Assembly (NCBI RefSeq): GCF_016278385.1
Contig: NZ_JADQBY010000019.1
Coordinates: 45,651 to 109,650 of the forward strand
Direction: 5' to 3'
Length of the DNA: 64,000 nt
Origin: Methanolobus sp.
Lineage (GTDB): Archaea > Halobacteriota > Methanosarcinia > Methanosarcinales > Methanosarcinaceae
Shown: positions 43,155 to 52,879 of the stretch, piece by piece
Layout of the letters: each line of letters begins with the position of its first letter
Numbering within the stretch: the stretch's first letter is position 1
The notes under the pieces: model-generated
The model's database searches: none
What the model saw: only the letters and a program-made list of their open reading frames with translations
Told to the model about the DNA's origin: nothing
Translations under genes and position numbers: made by a program

Positions 43155-43764
43155 CTGCTCCTCTCCTTCTCTCATTTTTGAAATAAAAACACTTGACATA
43201 CTTGCATATTATGCTTTTTTATTAGATCACGAAAAGAATACAGCTATAAATATTGTATTTTGATAGAGAGATATTTTTATTTGAAGCAGTCATCTCTTGT
43301 TACTTTTCGTTGATTGACGAAGCCATGACTGTTAGTACTGTGGCATTTATGTTCGTACTGTTATACTAGTATATTGTTATATTTATATTTATCGTATTTA
43401 GAAAAATTGGGGGTAAGCTTGTGTATGTTGCAAAACATGGAATGCATTGCTGAAGCAATGCCATAAAACACGCAGATCGAAAGGTTATTGATGCCAATTC
43501 CATTCTATTTGTGTTATCCAAAAACAGTAGAAAGAGCGATGATATCATAGAATTGGTTTACAGTCAGAATGGTTCCGATAGGAAAGCATATATCATCATT
43601 TGTAATATATATCCTATAATTGTTATTTTTTATTGTATGTTTGTCGACTACAACAAGATTAAGGACACATTTATTATTTTTGATGTCAAAGTGGGGTTAT
43701 TAAAAAAGTTGCATTAGCTGCGAGTATTAGCTCATCAATCAAAAATATCTGAAAAGTAGAATAG
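43155..43764. other. Intergenic region
   Basis: 610 bp, very AT-rich. Open stretches at 43366-43548 (-) and 43430-43717 (+) have no good start or codon pattern. The + strand stretch contains one stop in an otherwise protein-like sequence (KHADRKVIDANSILFVLSKN, then SRKSDDIIELVYSQNGSDRK) and could be a decayed gene, but I recognise no family. Confidence 0.35.
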
Positions 43765-43839
43765 TGCTCCGATGGGGATTCGAACCCCAGTCGCAGGAGT
43801 GAGAGTCCTGCATGATTGGCCGTGCTACACTATCGGAGC
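43765..43839 (-). tRNA. tRNA-Glu (anticodon CUC)
   Basis: A 75-nt cloverleaf on the - strand: acceptor GCTCCGA...TCGGAGC with discriminator A, anticodon stem CAGGA/TCCTG enclosing loop CTCTCAC (anticodon CTC), and T-arm CTGGGGTTCGAATCCCCA. No intron, and CCA is not encoded. A TATA-like GCTATATATATTT lies about 35-50 nt upstream. Confidence 0.95.
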
Positions 43840-43923
43840 AAGTTGAATTACCTAACGGCACCCTTGAAGGTCACTTAAAATATATATAGCTTTCGTTTAG
43901 GATGAAAGAGGTATGTTTGTGAT

Positions 43924-45147
43924 TTACACAAACATGTTATGTGGACTTGTAACTTCCTCTTCTTCTGAGACTACCTTGTCGTAGGCTTCCAGCATATCTT
44001 TCATTGTGATGCTTTCGTCACGTCTTCTCAGGACAAACATTCCCGCTTCCTTAACTATTACATTTATATCTGCACCGCTAAGGTCGCTGGTAATCCTTGC
44101 CAGTCTTTCAAAGTCTACGTCATCGGCAAGATTCATCTTGCGGGTGTGTATTTTGAAAATCTCTTTACGGCCTTTCTCATCAGGGAGTGGGACCTCTATA
44201 ATACGGTCAAAACGTCCCGGACGAAGCAGGGCAGGGTCCAGCAGATCTATCCTGTTGGTTGCGGCAATAACCTTTACATTTCTGGTTGCGTCAAAACCAT
44301 CCATTTCAGCAAGCAGCTGGAGCATGGTTCGGTTGACTTCCGCAGAACCAGTCGTGCCGTCGTGTGTGCGCATGCCTCCCACCGCATCGATCTCATCAAT
44401 GAAAAGAATGGATGGTGACTTGTCGCGGGCCATCTGGAATACGTCCTTCACAAGGCGCGCACCTTCTCCTACAAACTTCTGTACAAGATCAGAACCGGAC
44501 ATTCGTATAAACGTTGCATTCGCCCTTGAGGCAACTGCTTTTGCAATAAGTGTCTTGCCCGTTCCTGGTGCGCCGTACATAAGTACGCCAGTTGGTGGTT
44601 CAATACCGATCTTCTCAAAAAGCTCAGGTTCAATAAGCGGCAGTTCCACAGACTCAATAACCTCTTTTAGCACATCATCCAGACCGCCGATCATATCATA
44701 ATCAATTCCCGGGGAGTTGATCAGTTCCATAATCTGTGCGCGCACATCTGCAGCCCTGGATATTATAGATATAATAGAGAATGCGGCATTCACGCAAACT
44801 CTCATCCCTGCCTCAACATTAATATTAGCAGGTATCTTTGTCACAACTTCCTGGTTGTTTCCATGCTGCCTGATAAGTGCCCGTCCATTATCAACTTCCA
44901 TGACCGTGGCAATAAAAAGTGGTGGAGTGGTAAGCTGCTCTATCTGTCTTTTGAGCTTATTAGTTTCTTCAAGATAATTATTTGCCAGCATGCTTGCTTC
45001 AAGAAGCTTAGCTCGCATGTTCTCATTGTTGATCTTAAGTAACTCCATCTCATGAATCATGGACTCCATATCTTTTTCAGAGTCTATCTGCGTCTTGATC
45101 TTTGAGTTATTGGTGTCAACTGGAGATTCAGCACTACTATTTGACAT
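43924..45147 (-). CDS. pan: Proteasome-activating nucleotidase (PAN)
   Basis: A 407-aa AAA+ ATPase that unfolds substrates for the archaeal 20S proteasome. It has an N-terminal coiled coil (about 25-75), an OB domain (about 76-130) and an AAA domain. Walker A is GAPGTGKT (about 193), Walker B LFIDEIDAVGG, then the second region of homology with LLDPALLRPGRFDR, and a C-terminal helical lid. The last residues are NMFV, so the usual HbYX tail (hydrophobic-Tyr-any) has Phe in place of Tyr. It is monocistronic, with a long AT-rich upstream gap. Confidence 0.96.
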   Translation of the reverse strand: MSNSSAESPVDTNNSKIKTQIDSEKDMESMIHEMELLKINNENMRAKLLEASMLANNYLEETNKLKRQIEQLTTPPLFIATVMEVDNGRALIRQHGNNQEVVTKIPANINVEAGMRVCVNAAFSIISIISRAADVRAQIMELINSPGIDYDMIGGLDDVLKEVIESVELPLIEPELFEKIGIEPPTGVLMYGAPGTGKTLIAKAVASRANATFIRMSGSDLVQKFVGEGARLVKDVFQMARDKSPSILFIDEIDAVGGMRTHDGTTGSAEVNRTMLQLLAEMDGFDATRNVKVIAATNRIDLLDPALLRPGRFDRIIEVPLPDEKGRKEIFKIHTRKMNLADDVDFERLARITSDLSGADINVIVKEAGMFVLRRRDESITMKDMLEAYDKVVSEEEEVTSPHNMFV

Positions 45148-45761
45148 AAGGACTTAATATGGGTATCATCGGATATAAAACCAACTGAAAAAGGGCATTG
45201 TGTTTTTGTTTGCAGCATGGTGTTTTTTCTTATAATTTTTCAGAAATATGTTAGAATCATGCAAAAATAATAATTTTTTGCCAAATCACTAAAAACACTT
45301 AATTTCCTTTGAATATGTCTCTATTTTCAAAAAAGGGTGTAATTATCGCTTTATTTTCAAAAAAATAGATTATAATCTGTTTTTAACAGATATATACTAC
45401 TAATAGTTGCTAAAAATCGACAAAAGACGAAATATTTATCTACCATAATTTCAATTCTTATATTGTAAGCATGTGCTGAAAGATGCTTATTCTGTGCTAA
45501 ATGCTTTAATTGCTAAAAAAAAGTCAAATAAGGCTTTGATTTAGCATTATACATTTGCATACTAATATTAGAGGGAATATTTATATAATATTAGGCACAT
45601 GTATGTAATTGTGAAGCACATAGTAACAGTGTGTTCCTGATGTGTTCACAAAACAACGGATCAAAATTAAAAAGAGCAACACCATATGTCTGAGGGGATA
45701 AATGGTTTGTGAATCCATCAATATCTGAGGGGATGAATGGATCCGCAAAGAGGCAAAAAGG
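45148..45761. promoter_or_regulatory. Divergent intergenic region with direct repeats
   Basis: 614 bp, no gene. It serves the PAN promoter (- strand) and the Q-rich winged-helix gene (+ strand; TATA-like ATATTTATATAAT near 45577-45590). Direct repeats are TATTTTCAAAAAA (near 45322 and 45349) and TCTGAGGGGATRAATGG (45689-45705 and 45724-45740). The second pair carries ribosome-binding-site-like GAGGGG and short start codons that open 10-13-codon frames overlapping the gene start, possibly a leader peptide arrangement. Confidence 0.4.
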
Positions 45762-46688
45762 ATGAAGGTTCGGCTTGAGATCATCGATGACGATGGCATG
45801 GAAAGCGCAAATGTCAATTTTGCGGGAAGGCACTGGAAAAGGCGCCTTCTGGCATTCTTGGACACAGTCGAAGACGAGACTGAACATATTTCCGAACCTT
45901 CATCCAATTCATCTAATTCTAAGGTAAATGTGATTGAACAGAGTACATACCAACCGCAATTTGTTCAGCAACAGGTACCTTCTATTCAACAACCTGGTCA
46001 GCAGACTGCTTCGCCGCAACAGTTCCAGCCTGTACAGCAACAACAGGCTCACTCACAGTATCCGCAGCAGTTCCAGCAACCAATGCAACAGGCAACCGAT
46101 CATCAGTACCAACAACAGCAACAGCAACCGGTTCAACAATCTCAGATGCCTGTAATGCAACAGCAATTCCAACAGGCATATTCGCAACAGCCTGCTAATC
46201 AAAATTATCAATCGCTGCAATACGTGCAGCCAAATCTACCTCCTGTGGGGCTGCAACAGTATGGATATGGGCAGCCGGTACAAGCTATGGCATCTACGGT
46301 CCACCCATCTGTAATCTCTAATTCCCATGCTCAACCGGCTGTTTCACATCTAAACCAGACTGCACGCCGCAGGACTCCGATGCTTCAGGAAAGGTTGAAT
46401 GACATGTCGCTGACGATTAGCGAGCGGCTTGAACTATTCCTTAAATACGAGTATCCTCGTGTGTGGTTCTCTTCACAGGATGTGCAGAGGCACTATGAAA
46501 GAGTGTACGGTGACATTAAACAGAGTACCGTATCAACATACCTGTCCCGTATGTATCGAAAGAATCTTCTTGATCGTAGGGGCAACAGGACTCAACGTGA
46601 ATATCACTACATAGCTGATGAGCCTGAATTTTCTGCCCGGATGGAAGAGATGTCTGATGTACCTGTTCATCACAGGTTTCAGTACTAA
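45762..46688 (+). CDS. Glutamine-rich protein with C-terminal winged-helix domain
   Basis: 308 aa. A short N-terminal part (MKVRLEIIDDDGMESANVNF) is followed by about 130 residues dominated by Gln, Pro, Tyr and Ser (FQQPMQQATDHQYQQQQQQP and similar), a prion-like composition. A C-terminal winged-helix domain (about 210-308) comprises ISERLELFLKYEYPRVWFSS, IKQSTVSTYLSRMYRKNLLD and YHYIADEPEFSA. It may be a transcription factor with an assembly-prone region. An AGAGG/AAAGG site precedes the ATG. No family name is known to me. Confidence 0.75.
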   Translation: MKVRLEIIDDDGMESANVNFAGRHWKRRLLAFLDTVEDETEHISEPSSNSSNSKVNVIEQSTYQPQFVQQQVPSIQQPGQQTASPQQFQPVQQQQAHSQYPQQFQQPMQQATDHQYQQQQQQPVQQSQMPVMQQQFQQAYSQQPANQNYQSLQYVQPNLPPVGLQQYGYGQPVQAMASTVHPSVISNSHAQPAVSHLNQTARRRTPMLQERLNDMSLTISERLELFLKYEYPRVWFSSQDVQRHYERVYGDIKQSTVSTYLSRMYRKNLLDRRGNRTQREYHYIADEPEFSARMEEMSDVPVHHRFQY

Positions 46689-46976
46689 GTAGATTTAAAC
46701 CTCTTAAATAATGTTTTAATTTAAATCTACTATATCTGTTTCCATACGGTCTCAGGTTTTTTAATTCAGGACTTATTCTTAGTATTCTGGTTTTTGTTCT
46801 CGTATTTGTTATGGTGGTGCTGCATTTCCAGGTACTTTGATATTTTGCTGACAATCCTGTTAATTGTGGTGACGCCGTGATTATGTGAACATGTAATTTG
46901 TATTTGTCACAAGCAGAATCCGCACGCATCTAAGTTGTGAATACGTTTATACACGTTTGGTTCAATACCTACATTG

Positions 46977-48959
46977 ATGCGTCCTTTCAAACTAGTTTCA
47001 GAGTATAGTCCAAAGGGTGACCAGCCTAAAGCAATATCCCTGCTGACTGAGGGTCTGCTGTCTGGGAAAAAACACCAGACACTGCTTGGTGTGACCGGTT
47101 CCGGAAAGACATTCACAATAGCCAATGTTATACAGAATGTGCAGAAGCCAACTCTTGTGATAGCCCACAACAAAACACTTGCAGCACAATTGTTCTCTGA
47201 GTTCAGGGATTTCTTCCCTGATAACGCAGTGGAATATTTTGTCAGTTATTATGATTACTACCAGCCAGAAGCTTACATTCCCACAACTGATACCTATATA
47301 GAGAAGGATTCATCCGTTAATGAAGAAATTGACAGGTTGAGGCTTTCTGCAACAAAATCCTTGCTTGAACGCAAAGATGTTATTGTTGTTGCCAGTGTTT
47401 CCTGTATCTATAACCTTGGTTCTCCTGATGAGTGGAGGGCAATGTCGGTGATGATAACTCCGGGTATGGAAATTGACAGGCCGTCTTTTCTTGAATCGCT
47501 GATCAACATACAATACGAAAGGAATGATATCGCTTTCACTCAGGGGACTTTCCGTTTGAGGGGTGATACTATTGAGATATTCCCTGCTCAGGAGAAACAT
47601 GGTATCCGAATCGAATTGTTCGGTGATGAGGTGGACAGGGTTGCTTACTTTGACCCGGTCAGCGGGAAGGTGCTGGAAGAGGTGCTTCCGGGCGAGTCCA
47701 TTGGTATCTATCCTGCAAAGCATTTTGTTATGCCTGAGGAGTATATTGAAAGTGCGCTTAAGACTATTGAGGCAGAATCCCACGACAGGTTGACTGTGCT
47801 AAGGTCGGAGAACAAACTTCTTGAGGCTCAGAGGCTTGAGCAGAGGGTCAAGTTTGATATGGAGATGATAAGGGAACTTGGTTTTTGTAGTGGTATTGAG
47901 AATTATTCCCGTCACTTTGACGGCCGCCGTCCCGGCGAGGCTCCATCTTCATTGCTGAATTTCTTTCCGGAGGACTATCTTGTTGTTATCGATGAGTCAC
48001 ATGTAAGCATCCCGCAGATACGTGGGATGCATAATGGTGACAGGGCCAGGAAGCAATCTCTGGTTGAGTATGGTTTCCGTTTGCCTTCGGCTCTTGATAA
48101 TCGTCCACTGCGTTATGATGAATTTGAGAATAGGCTTAATGATGTGATCTATGTTTCAGCAACGCCTGCTGAGTATGAGCTTGAAAAGAGCAGGGCAGTT
48201 GTGGAGCAGATCATCCGTCCTACTGGGCTTATTGATCCTGAGGTTACTATCAGGCCGGTTGAGACTCAGGTGGATGACCTCATTGGTGAAATTCGTAAGG
48301 TGACTGCCCAGGGTTTCAGGACTCTGGTGACAACCCTGACCAAAAGGATGTCGGAAGACCTCACAGACTATCTGCTGGAACTTGGAATTAAGGTAAGATA
48401 CATGCACTCCGATATTGATACTCTCGAACGGGCGCAGATAGTCAGGGGGCTGAGGAAAGGGGATTTCGACGTGCTTGTAGGCATCAACCTCCTGCGAGAG
48501 GGACTTGATATCCCTGAGGTTGCTTTTGTTGCTATTCTGGATGCAGACAAGGAAGGTTTCCTGCGTTCGGAACGTTCTCTTATCCAGACCATGGGTCGCG
48601 CTTCCAGAAATTTGGAAGGTCGTGTTATACTCTATGCGGACAGGATAACAGGTTCTATGGAACGTGCAATCAATGAGACTGAAAGGCGTCGCAAGATCCA
48701 GACTGAATTTAACGAAAAGCATGGTATTACTCCGACAACCATTCGCAAGGCTTTGCAGAAGGAGCTTGTGGAGGGTGATAAATATCAGCCTGCTTCTGGT
48801 GTTATGGCAATTGCTGAGGATGCGTCAGTGAGGGAAATCGCTGATATTATCATTGACCTTGAGGCTGATATGCACCTTGCCGCCAAGAATCTTGAATTTG
48901 AGATGGCAGCGGAACTTCGTGACAGGATAAAAGAGCTTAAGGATCAGTATTCTCTGTGA
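46977..48959 (+). CDS. uvrB: Excinuclease ABC subunit B
   Basis: A 660-aa helicase-like damage-verification subunit of UvrABC nucleotide excision repair. Walker A is GVTGSGKT (38-45), the damage-probing beta-hairpin lies around [17 protein letters not shown] (from about 92), the DEAD-like box is [12 protein letters not shown], motif VI is QTMGRASRN, and the UVR domain at the C-terminus is [20 protein letters not shown]. The ATG at 46977 is preferred over the TTG at 46974. Mesophilic methanogens acquired uvrABC from bacteria. uvrA and uvrC are not in this window. Confidence 0.97.
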   Translation: MRPFKLVSEYSPKGDQPKAISLLTEGLLSGKKHQTLLGVTGSGKTFTIANVIQNVQKPTLVIAHNKTLAAQLFSEFRDFFPDNAVEYFVSYYDYYQPEAYIPTTDTYIEKDSSVNEEIDRLRLSATKSLLERKDVIVVASVSCIYNLGSPDEWRAMSVMITPGMEIDRPSFLESLINIQYERNDIAFTQGTFRLRGDTIEIFPAQEKHGIRIELFGDEVDRVAYFDPVSGKVLEEVLPGESIGIYPAKHFVMPEEYIESALKTIEAESHDRLTVLRSENKLLEAQRLEQRVKFDMEMIRELGFCSGIENYSRHFDGRRPGEAPSSLLNFFPEDYLVVIDESHVSIPQIRGMHNGDRARKQSLVEYGFRLPSALDNRPLRYDEFENRLNDVIYVSATPAEYELEKSRAVVEQIIRPTGLIDPEVTIRPVETQVDDLIGEIRKVTAQGFRTLVTTLTKRMSEDLTDYLLELGIKVRYMHSDIDTLERAQIVRGLRKGDFDVLVGINLLREGLDIPEVAFVAILDADKEGFLRSERSLIQTMGRASRNLEGRVILYADRITGSMERAINETERRRKIQTEFNEKHGITPTTIRKALQKELVEGDKYQPASGVMAIAEDASVREIADIIIDLEADMHLAAKNLEFEMAAELRDRIKELKDQYSL

Positions 48960-48969
48960 TTTTATGTTA

Positions 48970-49170
48970 TTATCTGGCATTGCGGCTCATGCGCCGGATG
49001 CCGCGTCTTCTTTTTCGGTCATCGGGGCCGAAGTACCTGATGTTCTTGCCTGTGTGATGAAGGAATACGGCATCAAGTATTAGTTTTCTCAGGCTGACTG
49101 ATTCGATGTGAAGGTCCATGTCGGTGCTGCTCTCTGTCAGGATTGCTATGTCTGCAGTTTCCTGTTCCAT
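48970..49170 (-). CDS. Small hypothetical protein, convergent with uvrB
   Basis: 66 aa: MEQETADIAILTESSTDMDL, SVSLRKLILDAVFLHHTGKN, and a basic tail (DRKRRRGIRRMSRNAR). The reading frame has host-like codon use, and the start lies right after a perfect dyad (CGACATT-CAC-AATGTCG). No recognised family. The ribosome binding site is weak, so it is only probable. Confidence 0.45.
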   Translation of the reverse strand: MEQETADIAILTESSTDMDLHIESVSLRKLILDAVFLHHTGKNIRYFGPDDRKRRRGIRRMSRNAR

Positions 49171-49274
49171 CCGACATTGTGAATGTCGTTCTGATTTATA
49201 TACGATTCCTTGCAATATTCATTATCAGGCGAAAACGTTATATCTGAAAAAAGACTGTATTGGTTGTCCATCGT

Positions 49275-49346
49275 GCGCTGGTGGTTTAGTGGCTATGACT
49301 GAGGCCTTCCAAGCCTTAAACCCGGGTTCGAATCCCGGTCGGCGCA
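49275..49346 (+). tRNA. tRNA-Gly (anticodon UCC)
   Basis: A 72-nt cloverleaf: acceptor GCGCTGG pairs with TCGGCGC plus discriminator A, anticodon loop CTTCCAA (anticodon TCC), T-arm CCCGGGTTCGAATCCCGG. No intron, and CCA is not encoded. A TATA-like GTTATATCT lies about 37 nt upstream. Confidence 0.95.
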
Positions 49347-49469
49347 CTTAACTTTTTTGTTTAACTGTCATTTTCAAGAGTTTGCACTTTTTGTAGAATA
49401 TTAATTATCCCTACTTATGTTTAGTTTTCTTTGCTGTATAGTTGCAGGGATGCAGGAAGTTTACATTAA

Positions 49470-49583
49470 ATGGCTCAGAGGAGATTCTCTGAAAAAGAAG
49501 ACATGGCGAATAATTATCTGGAATTTGACCCGGAATTAGTGAGGAAAGAGTATCTTTCGTGTGTTCCTCAGTTAATTATGTAA
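49470..49583 (+). CDS. Possible 37-aa peptide
   Basis: An open frame MAQRRFSEKEDMANNYLEFD, then PELVRKEYLSCVPQLIM. The composition is protein-like, but there is no ribosome binding site. It could be a fragment of a decayed gene. It sits in the 287-bp gap after tRNA-Gly, a frequent insertion place for mobile DNA. Confidence 0.25.
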   Translation: MAQRRFSEKEDMANNYLEFDPELVRKEYLSCVPQLIM

Positions 49584-49633
49584 AACAGACAACGGATACA
49601 GGAATAAGGCATTATCAAATACTTTAATCAAAT

Positions 49634-50113
49634 TTAAAAATCAAATAATCCATCAGACATGATCTTTTTTGCCTTTGCAGAAGATTCATAAGGTTTGAAT
49701 CTGCTTTTTTGTCCCGTAACTTTCTCTAAAACCTTTAAATCAAGGTGAGTGAACATTTCACCATTTTTAATACGGGGTGTAGTTATATATTTTAAATAAT
49801 CCCTTGATCCAGGAGATTTTACCATATTCAAGGCCATAAATAGATAAGCTTCTTTTGAACCATTAAAATGCTTTCTTTCGACGCCAAATTTCTTAATACA
49901 ACAGTTACCAATCTCCAGTTTTTTTTTATTAGAACGATTCCTTACAATCCTAATATCTCTTATTACATGGCCACATATGCATCTGGAATCAGACTCATCT
50001 TCTTCTAACAGGTGCTGCTCACCAAAATATGTCCATTCTTTTATAGCTTGTTTATAAGTATCTGCCAATGAATTTAATAATATTACTGAGGTAAAATTTG
50101 CGGTGTAACTCAT
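49634..50113 (-). CDS. Hypothetical zinc-binding-like protein (159 aa)
   Basis: An N-terminal helical part (ANFTSVILLNSLADTYKQAI) is followed by a cysteine module CICGHVIRDIRIVRNRSNKK, LEIGNCCIKKFGVERKHFNG. This CxCGH...GxCCIKKF pattern recurs in phage and plasmid proteins and probably binds zinc. GAGGT precedes the ATG. Its function is unknown. Nearby tRNA and nuclease-like genes suggest a small accessory island (49.4-51.1 kb). Confidence 0.65.
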   Translation of the reverse strand: MSYTANFTSVILLNSLADTYKQAIKEWTYFGEQHLLEEDESDSRCICGHVIRDIRIVRNRSNKKKLEIGNCCIKKFGVERKHFNGSKEAYLFMALNMVKSPGSRDYLKYITTPRIKNGEMFTHLDLKVLEKVTGQKSRFKPYESSAKAKKIMSDGLFDF

Positions 50114-50487
50114 ATGCTACCTCTATAATTTATCGAAATATGCTCATTTTACATTTAGAGCTTTATATTGTTCTTGTGTCTACACTAACCATTTTGAAAA
50201 TGATAAATAGAAATAGCTCTTACACTATTTATAAGAAATGTAAGCATGGTGAAAGTATTTTATGATTTTGAAAAACATATAAATGGATAATTTAATGGAA
50301 CTTAACTACACATTTTCAGTATTTTTTTTAATAGTGAAAGTAAAAATCAGCTTTCATCAGCATTTTAGATGTAGCATTATCCTTCGGTATAAGGCGCATA
50401 GGGGAGCTCACCTATTGTTTTGCACCCTTATAAGCTTCAACGATATAGGAACTAAAAAATCAGTACCATATTATGTAGTTAGAACCA
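50114..50487. other. Intergenic region with a long imperfect hairpin
   Basis: 374 bp without a credible gene. Positions 50388-50432 can fold: TATAAGG and GCATAGG on the left pair with CCTAT and CTTATA on the right around GGAGCTCA. It may be the terminator of the nuclease-like gene (- strand) or a small structured RNA. Confidence 0.35.
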
Positions 50488-51120
50488 TCAAAAGATAACG
50501 TTTTCTTTTTCAGTAGAACTCTTAGCTAACACTTCATCAATCCTGTTTTTTAAATTACTGAACTTAACTGGTTCACAGATTTTTTGAATTCTGGACAATG
50601 CAATGCTCTTTTGATCTTTGAACTTGCTTTCCAAATCGTTAGTTAAAACCACATAAAAGTCCCATTTGCCAGTATCAAGGACATTTGCTGAATTCTTATC
50701 CCTTTCTGTGTAAAGGCAGAAAACAAAACAGTCAGAAAAACGGGTGAAGTCTTTGCTGTATTCATTGGTAAAAGCATCCCATGCTTTCTTTTTGGATATA
50801 TCGAATCTTATGTTTGAAACCTTTTTTTGTTCCCAACTTTGCAGATATGCAGCCGATTTTACTTCTATCTTAAAAGTCTTATATCGTAAATCGATTGCAT
50901 CCCACTCGATACGGGAATTATCTGTAATTCCAAGTGCCAGGCCAGCAAGAAACTCTGCAAAAATAGACCTGTTCCGGTTGCTTAAAATGTCGGAATACGC
51001 CCAAGCCCAGAAGTCGCAGACAGTTACATCATTGAGTCCTTCTATTCTGTGATCAGGACTGAGTTTAGGAAGCATTAAAAACAATCTATTTTGATTGCAG
51101 ATAAATGTAATGAAAACCAT
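50488..51120 (-). CDS. PD-(D/E)XK nuclease-like protein
   Basis: 210 aa. EWDAIDLRYKTFKIEVKSAA provides the D-x(n)-E-x-K signature (D in WDA, EVK) of the restriction-endonuclease fold, followed by YLQSWEQKK and a conserved RFDISKKKAWDAFTN. The N-terminus LNDVTVCDFWAWAYSDILSN is shared with family members I recall as uncharacterised. The start may be 51120 or the ATG at 51075 (MLPKLSPDHRIEG). It is probably a solitary defence or repair nuclease; no methylase is beside it. Confidence 0.68.
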   Translation of the reverse strand: MVFITFICNQNRLFLMLPKLSPDHRIEGLNDVTVCDFWAWAYSDILSNRNRSIFAEFLAGLALGITDNSRIEWDAIDLRYKTFKIEVKSAAYLQSWEQKKVSNIRFDISKKKAWDAFTNEYSKDFTRFSDCFVFCLYTERDKNSANVLDTGKWDFYVVLTNDLESKFKDQKSIALSRIQKICEPVKFSNLKNRIDEVLAKSSTEKENVIF

Positions 51121-51349
51121 CTCAATTGTATCGGTATTTTAGAGGTGCTAAGTAGCCTATATTTACTATTATCGATTCTCATTAATTTCCATTTTATTCT
51201 ACAAATTCCTTAACACACTTCCCACCACCACACATAACTACAACTCAATCTGAAGTTTAGCCAATTCTTTAATATGTGCAAGTCCTTCTATAACATGTAA
51301 TACCGGTCATAATTGCCGGTTAAAAGCACCAAAAGTGGAGGATATGTAA

Positions 51350-52099
51350 ATGTCACCTGAAATTAAAAGCGATAAATCATATTTGGCAATAATCGCACTA
51401 TCAATTGTACTGGTAGTGATGTCGTTAACGATATACGCCATCTCTCAGAGTGGGTCCGAACAGAACGCAGTAGACACAATAACCATGAGCGGGTACGCTG
51501 AACAGAAAGTTGTACCTGACACAGCCACCGTGAGCATTGGTGTTGTGATCCAGGCCGAGACGGCAAAGGAAGCATCTGACGAGAATGCCGCCCTTATGAG
51601 TGCTGTCCTGGCAGAACTCAAAGCTCTCGGTCTGGAAGACAGGGAAATGCAGACATCCTATGTTTCCGTGTACCCAGTCTATGACTATGAAAAGGGACAG
51701 ACCATCACAGGTTATTCCGCATCCAACAGCGTGCAGGTCACAACCACCAATCTCGACAAGCTGAGCGATATCGTCGACAAGTCCACAGCCGCAGGAGCCA
51801 ATCAGATCGGAAGCATCTCCTTCTCTGTATCTAACGACATGCAGAAGCAGCTTCGTGAAGACATCATGGATGAAGCAGTAGCCGATGCAAAGTCGAAGGC
51901 AGATTCACTTGCCAGCAGTCTGGGTCTTAAGATCGCAGGCGTACAGACAGCATCCGTAAGTGACAGTAGTGATTCCAGAGTATACTATGCAATGGATGTG
52001 GAAGAAGCAGCAATGGATACCGGAGGAGTTTCCACACCGATTCAGCCGGGAGAGTCCACAGTCTCAATGTCCGTGCAGGTCACATACTACATTGGCTAA
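51350..52099 (+). CDS. SIMPL domain-containing protein (DUF541)
   Basis: 249 aa. An N-terminal transmembrane or signal segment (YLAIIALSIVLVVMSLTIYA) is followed by the SIMPL domain: ITMSGYAEQKVVPDTATVSI, GYSASNSVQVTTTNLDKLSD and DAKSKADSLASSLGLKI. It is extracytoplasmic and oligomeric in relatives, with unclear function. GTGGAGG precedes the ATG. A dyad ACCGG...CCGGT (51302-51320) lies in the leader and could be an operator. Confidence 0.9.
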   Translation: MSPEIKSDKSYLAIIALSIVLVVMSLTIYAISQSGSEQNAVDTITMSGYAEQKVVPDTATVSIGVVIQAETAKEASDENAALMSAVLAELKALGLEDREMQTSYVSVYPVYDYEKGQTITGYSASNSVQVTTTNLDKLSDIVDKSTAAGANQIGSISFSVSNDMQKQLREDIMDEAVADAKSKADSLASSLGLKIAGVQTASVSDSSDSRVYYAMDVEEAAMDTGGVSTPIQPGESTVSMSVQVTYYIG

Positions 52100-52249
52100 G
52101 AACACTGGACCAAGCAGTTTGAATACCGGGGTTTAGAAAAGATAAGAAGTTGCAGAATGACCTATGTGTCGTATGCAACTTCTCATGCTAATTTTTTACA
52201 GTTTCTTGTCTATGAGACTTTTTAAACATTCAGTTACTTATTAATTACA

Positions 52250-52843
52250 ATGAGCAATTGGGAATTCTTAGTACCTTATCTGGAGCATTTATCGTATGCC
52301 GGAATTTTCATAACTCTTGCTTTTTTAGGACATTTTATACCATTGCCGGAAGAAGTTCTTCTTCTTACTGTAGGGTACATTGTTAGCCTGGGGTTTGGAA
52401 ACCTGTGGATCGTTATTATTGTTAGCTTGATAGCTGGTTCTTTCGGCGATCTGGTATTATACTGGCTCAGTAGACATGGCAACAAATTGCTCTTGCATCT
52501 TGATCGTACTGCTGATAAAAAAAAGATTGCCAGGTATGAAAATTTAATGCAAAACCATGGTGGAAAAACCATTTTTACATTACGTTTAATCGTAGGTCTC
52601 CGTGTTCTTGGTCCGGTTGTCGCAGGATCTGCAAAAGTATCATGGCGTAAATTTGTTCTTTATGATCTATTGGCTTTATTGGTTTATTATCCCGCTCTTA
52701 TAATAATTGGGTATCATTTTCACAATAATCTTAGAAATCTGGTATCTGATGTTAGTATCCTTAGTCACATTATATTTTTTGTCGTAGTAGGATTATTTGG
52801 GATAGCTATAAGCATTCACTACAAGAAGAATTACGGACGCTGA
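52250..52843 (+). CDS. DedA family membrane protein
   Basis: 197 aa with the DedA/SNARE-associated (VTT) domain: FLGHFIPLPEEVLLLTVGYI, a re-entrant GSFGDLVLYWLSRHGNK motif, and FTLRLIVGLRVLGPVVAGSA with the conserved basic residue. DedA proteins act as lipid scramblases or flippases for carrier lipids. A TATA-like TTTTTAAAC lies about 25-30 bp before the ATG with no ribosome binding site, suggesting a leaderless transcript. Confidence 0.9.
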   Translation: MSNWEFLVPYLEHLSYAGIFITLAFLGHFIPLPEEVLLLTVGYIVSLGFGNLWIVIIVSLIAGSFGDLVLYWLSRHGNKLLLHLDRTADKKKIARYENLMQNHGGKTIFTLRLIVGLRVLGPVVAGSAKVSWRKFVLYDLLALLVYYPALIIIGYHFHNNLRNLVSDVSILSHIIFFVVVGLFGIAISIHYKKNYGR

Positions 52844-52879
52844 TTAATTATATTATGACTGCAGGGGACGATTATCATA

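Noticed and set aside
43511..43717. 68-codon frame in the gap before tRNA-Glu
   Set aside because: No ribosome binding site; the protein-like stretch extends upstream through a stop codon, so at best it is a decayed gene of unknown family.
44006..44701. 231-codon frame opposite the PAN gene
   Set aside because: Antisense shadow of a highly conserved AAA+ gene; Ser/Arg-rich composition typical of shadow frames.
50283..50498. 71-codon frame on the + strand
   Set aside because: It crosses the hairpin at 50388-50432 and the 3' end of the nuclease-like gene, with no start signal.
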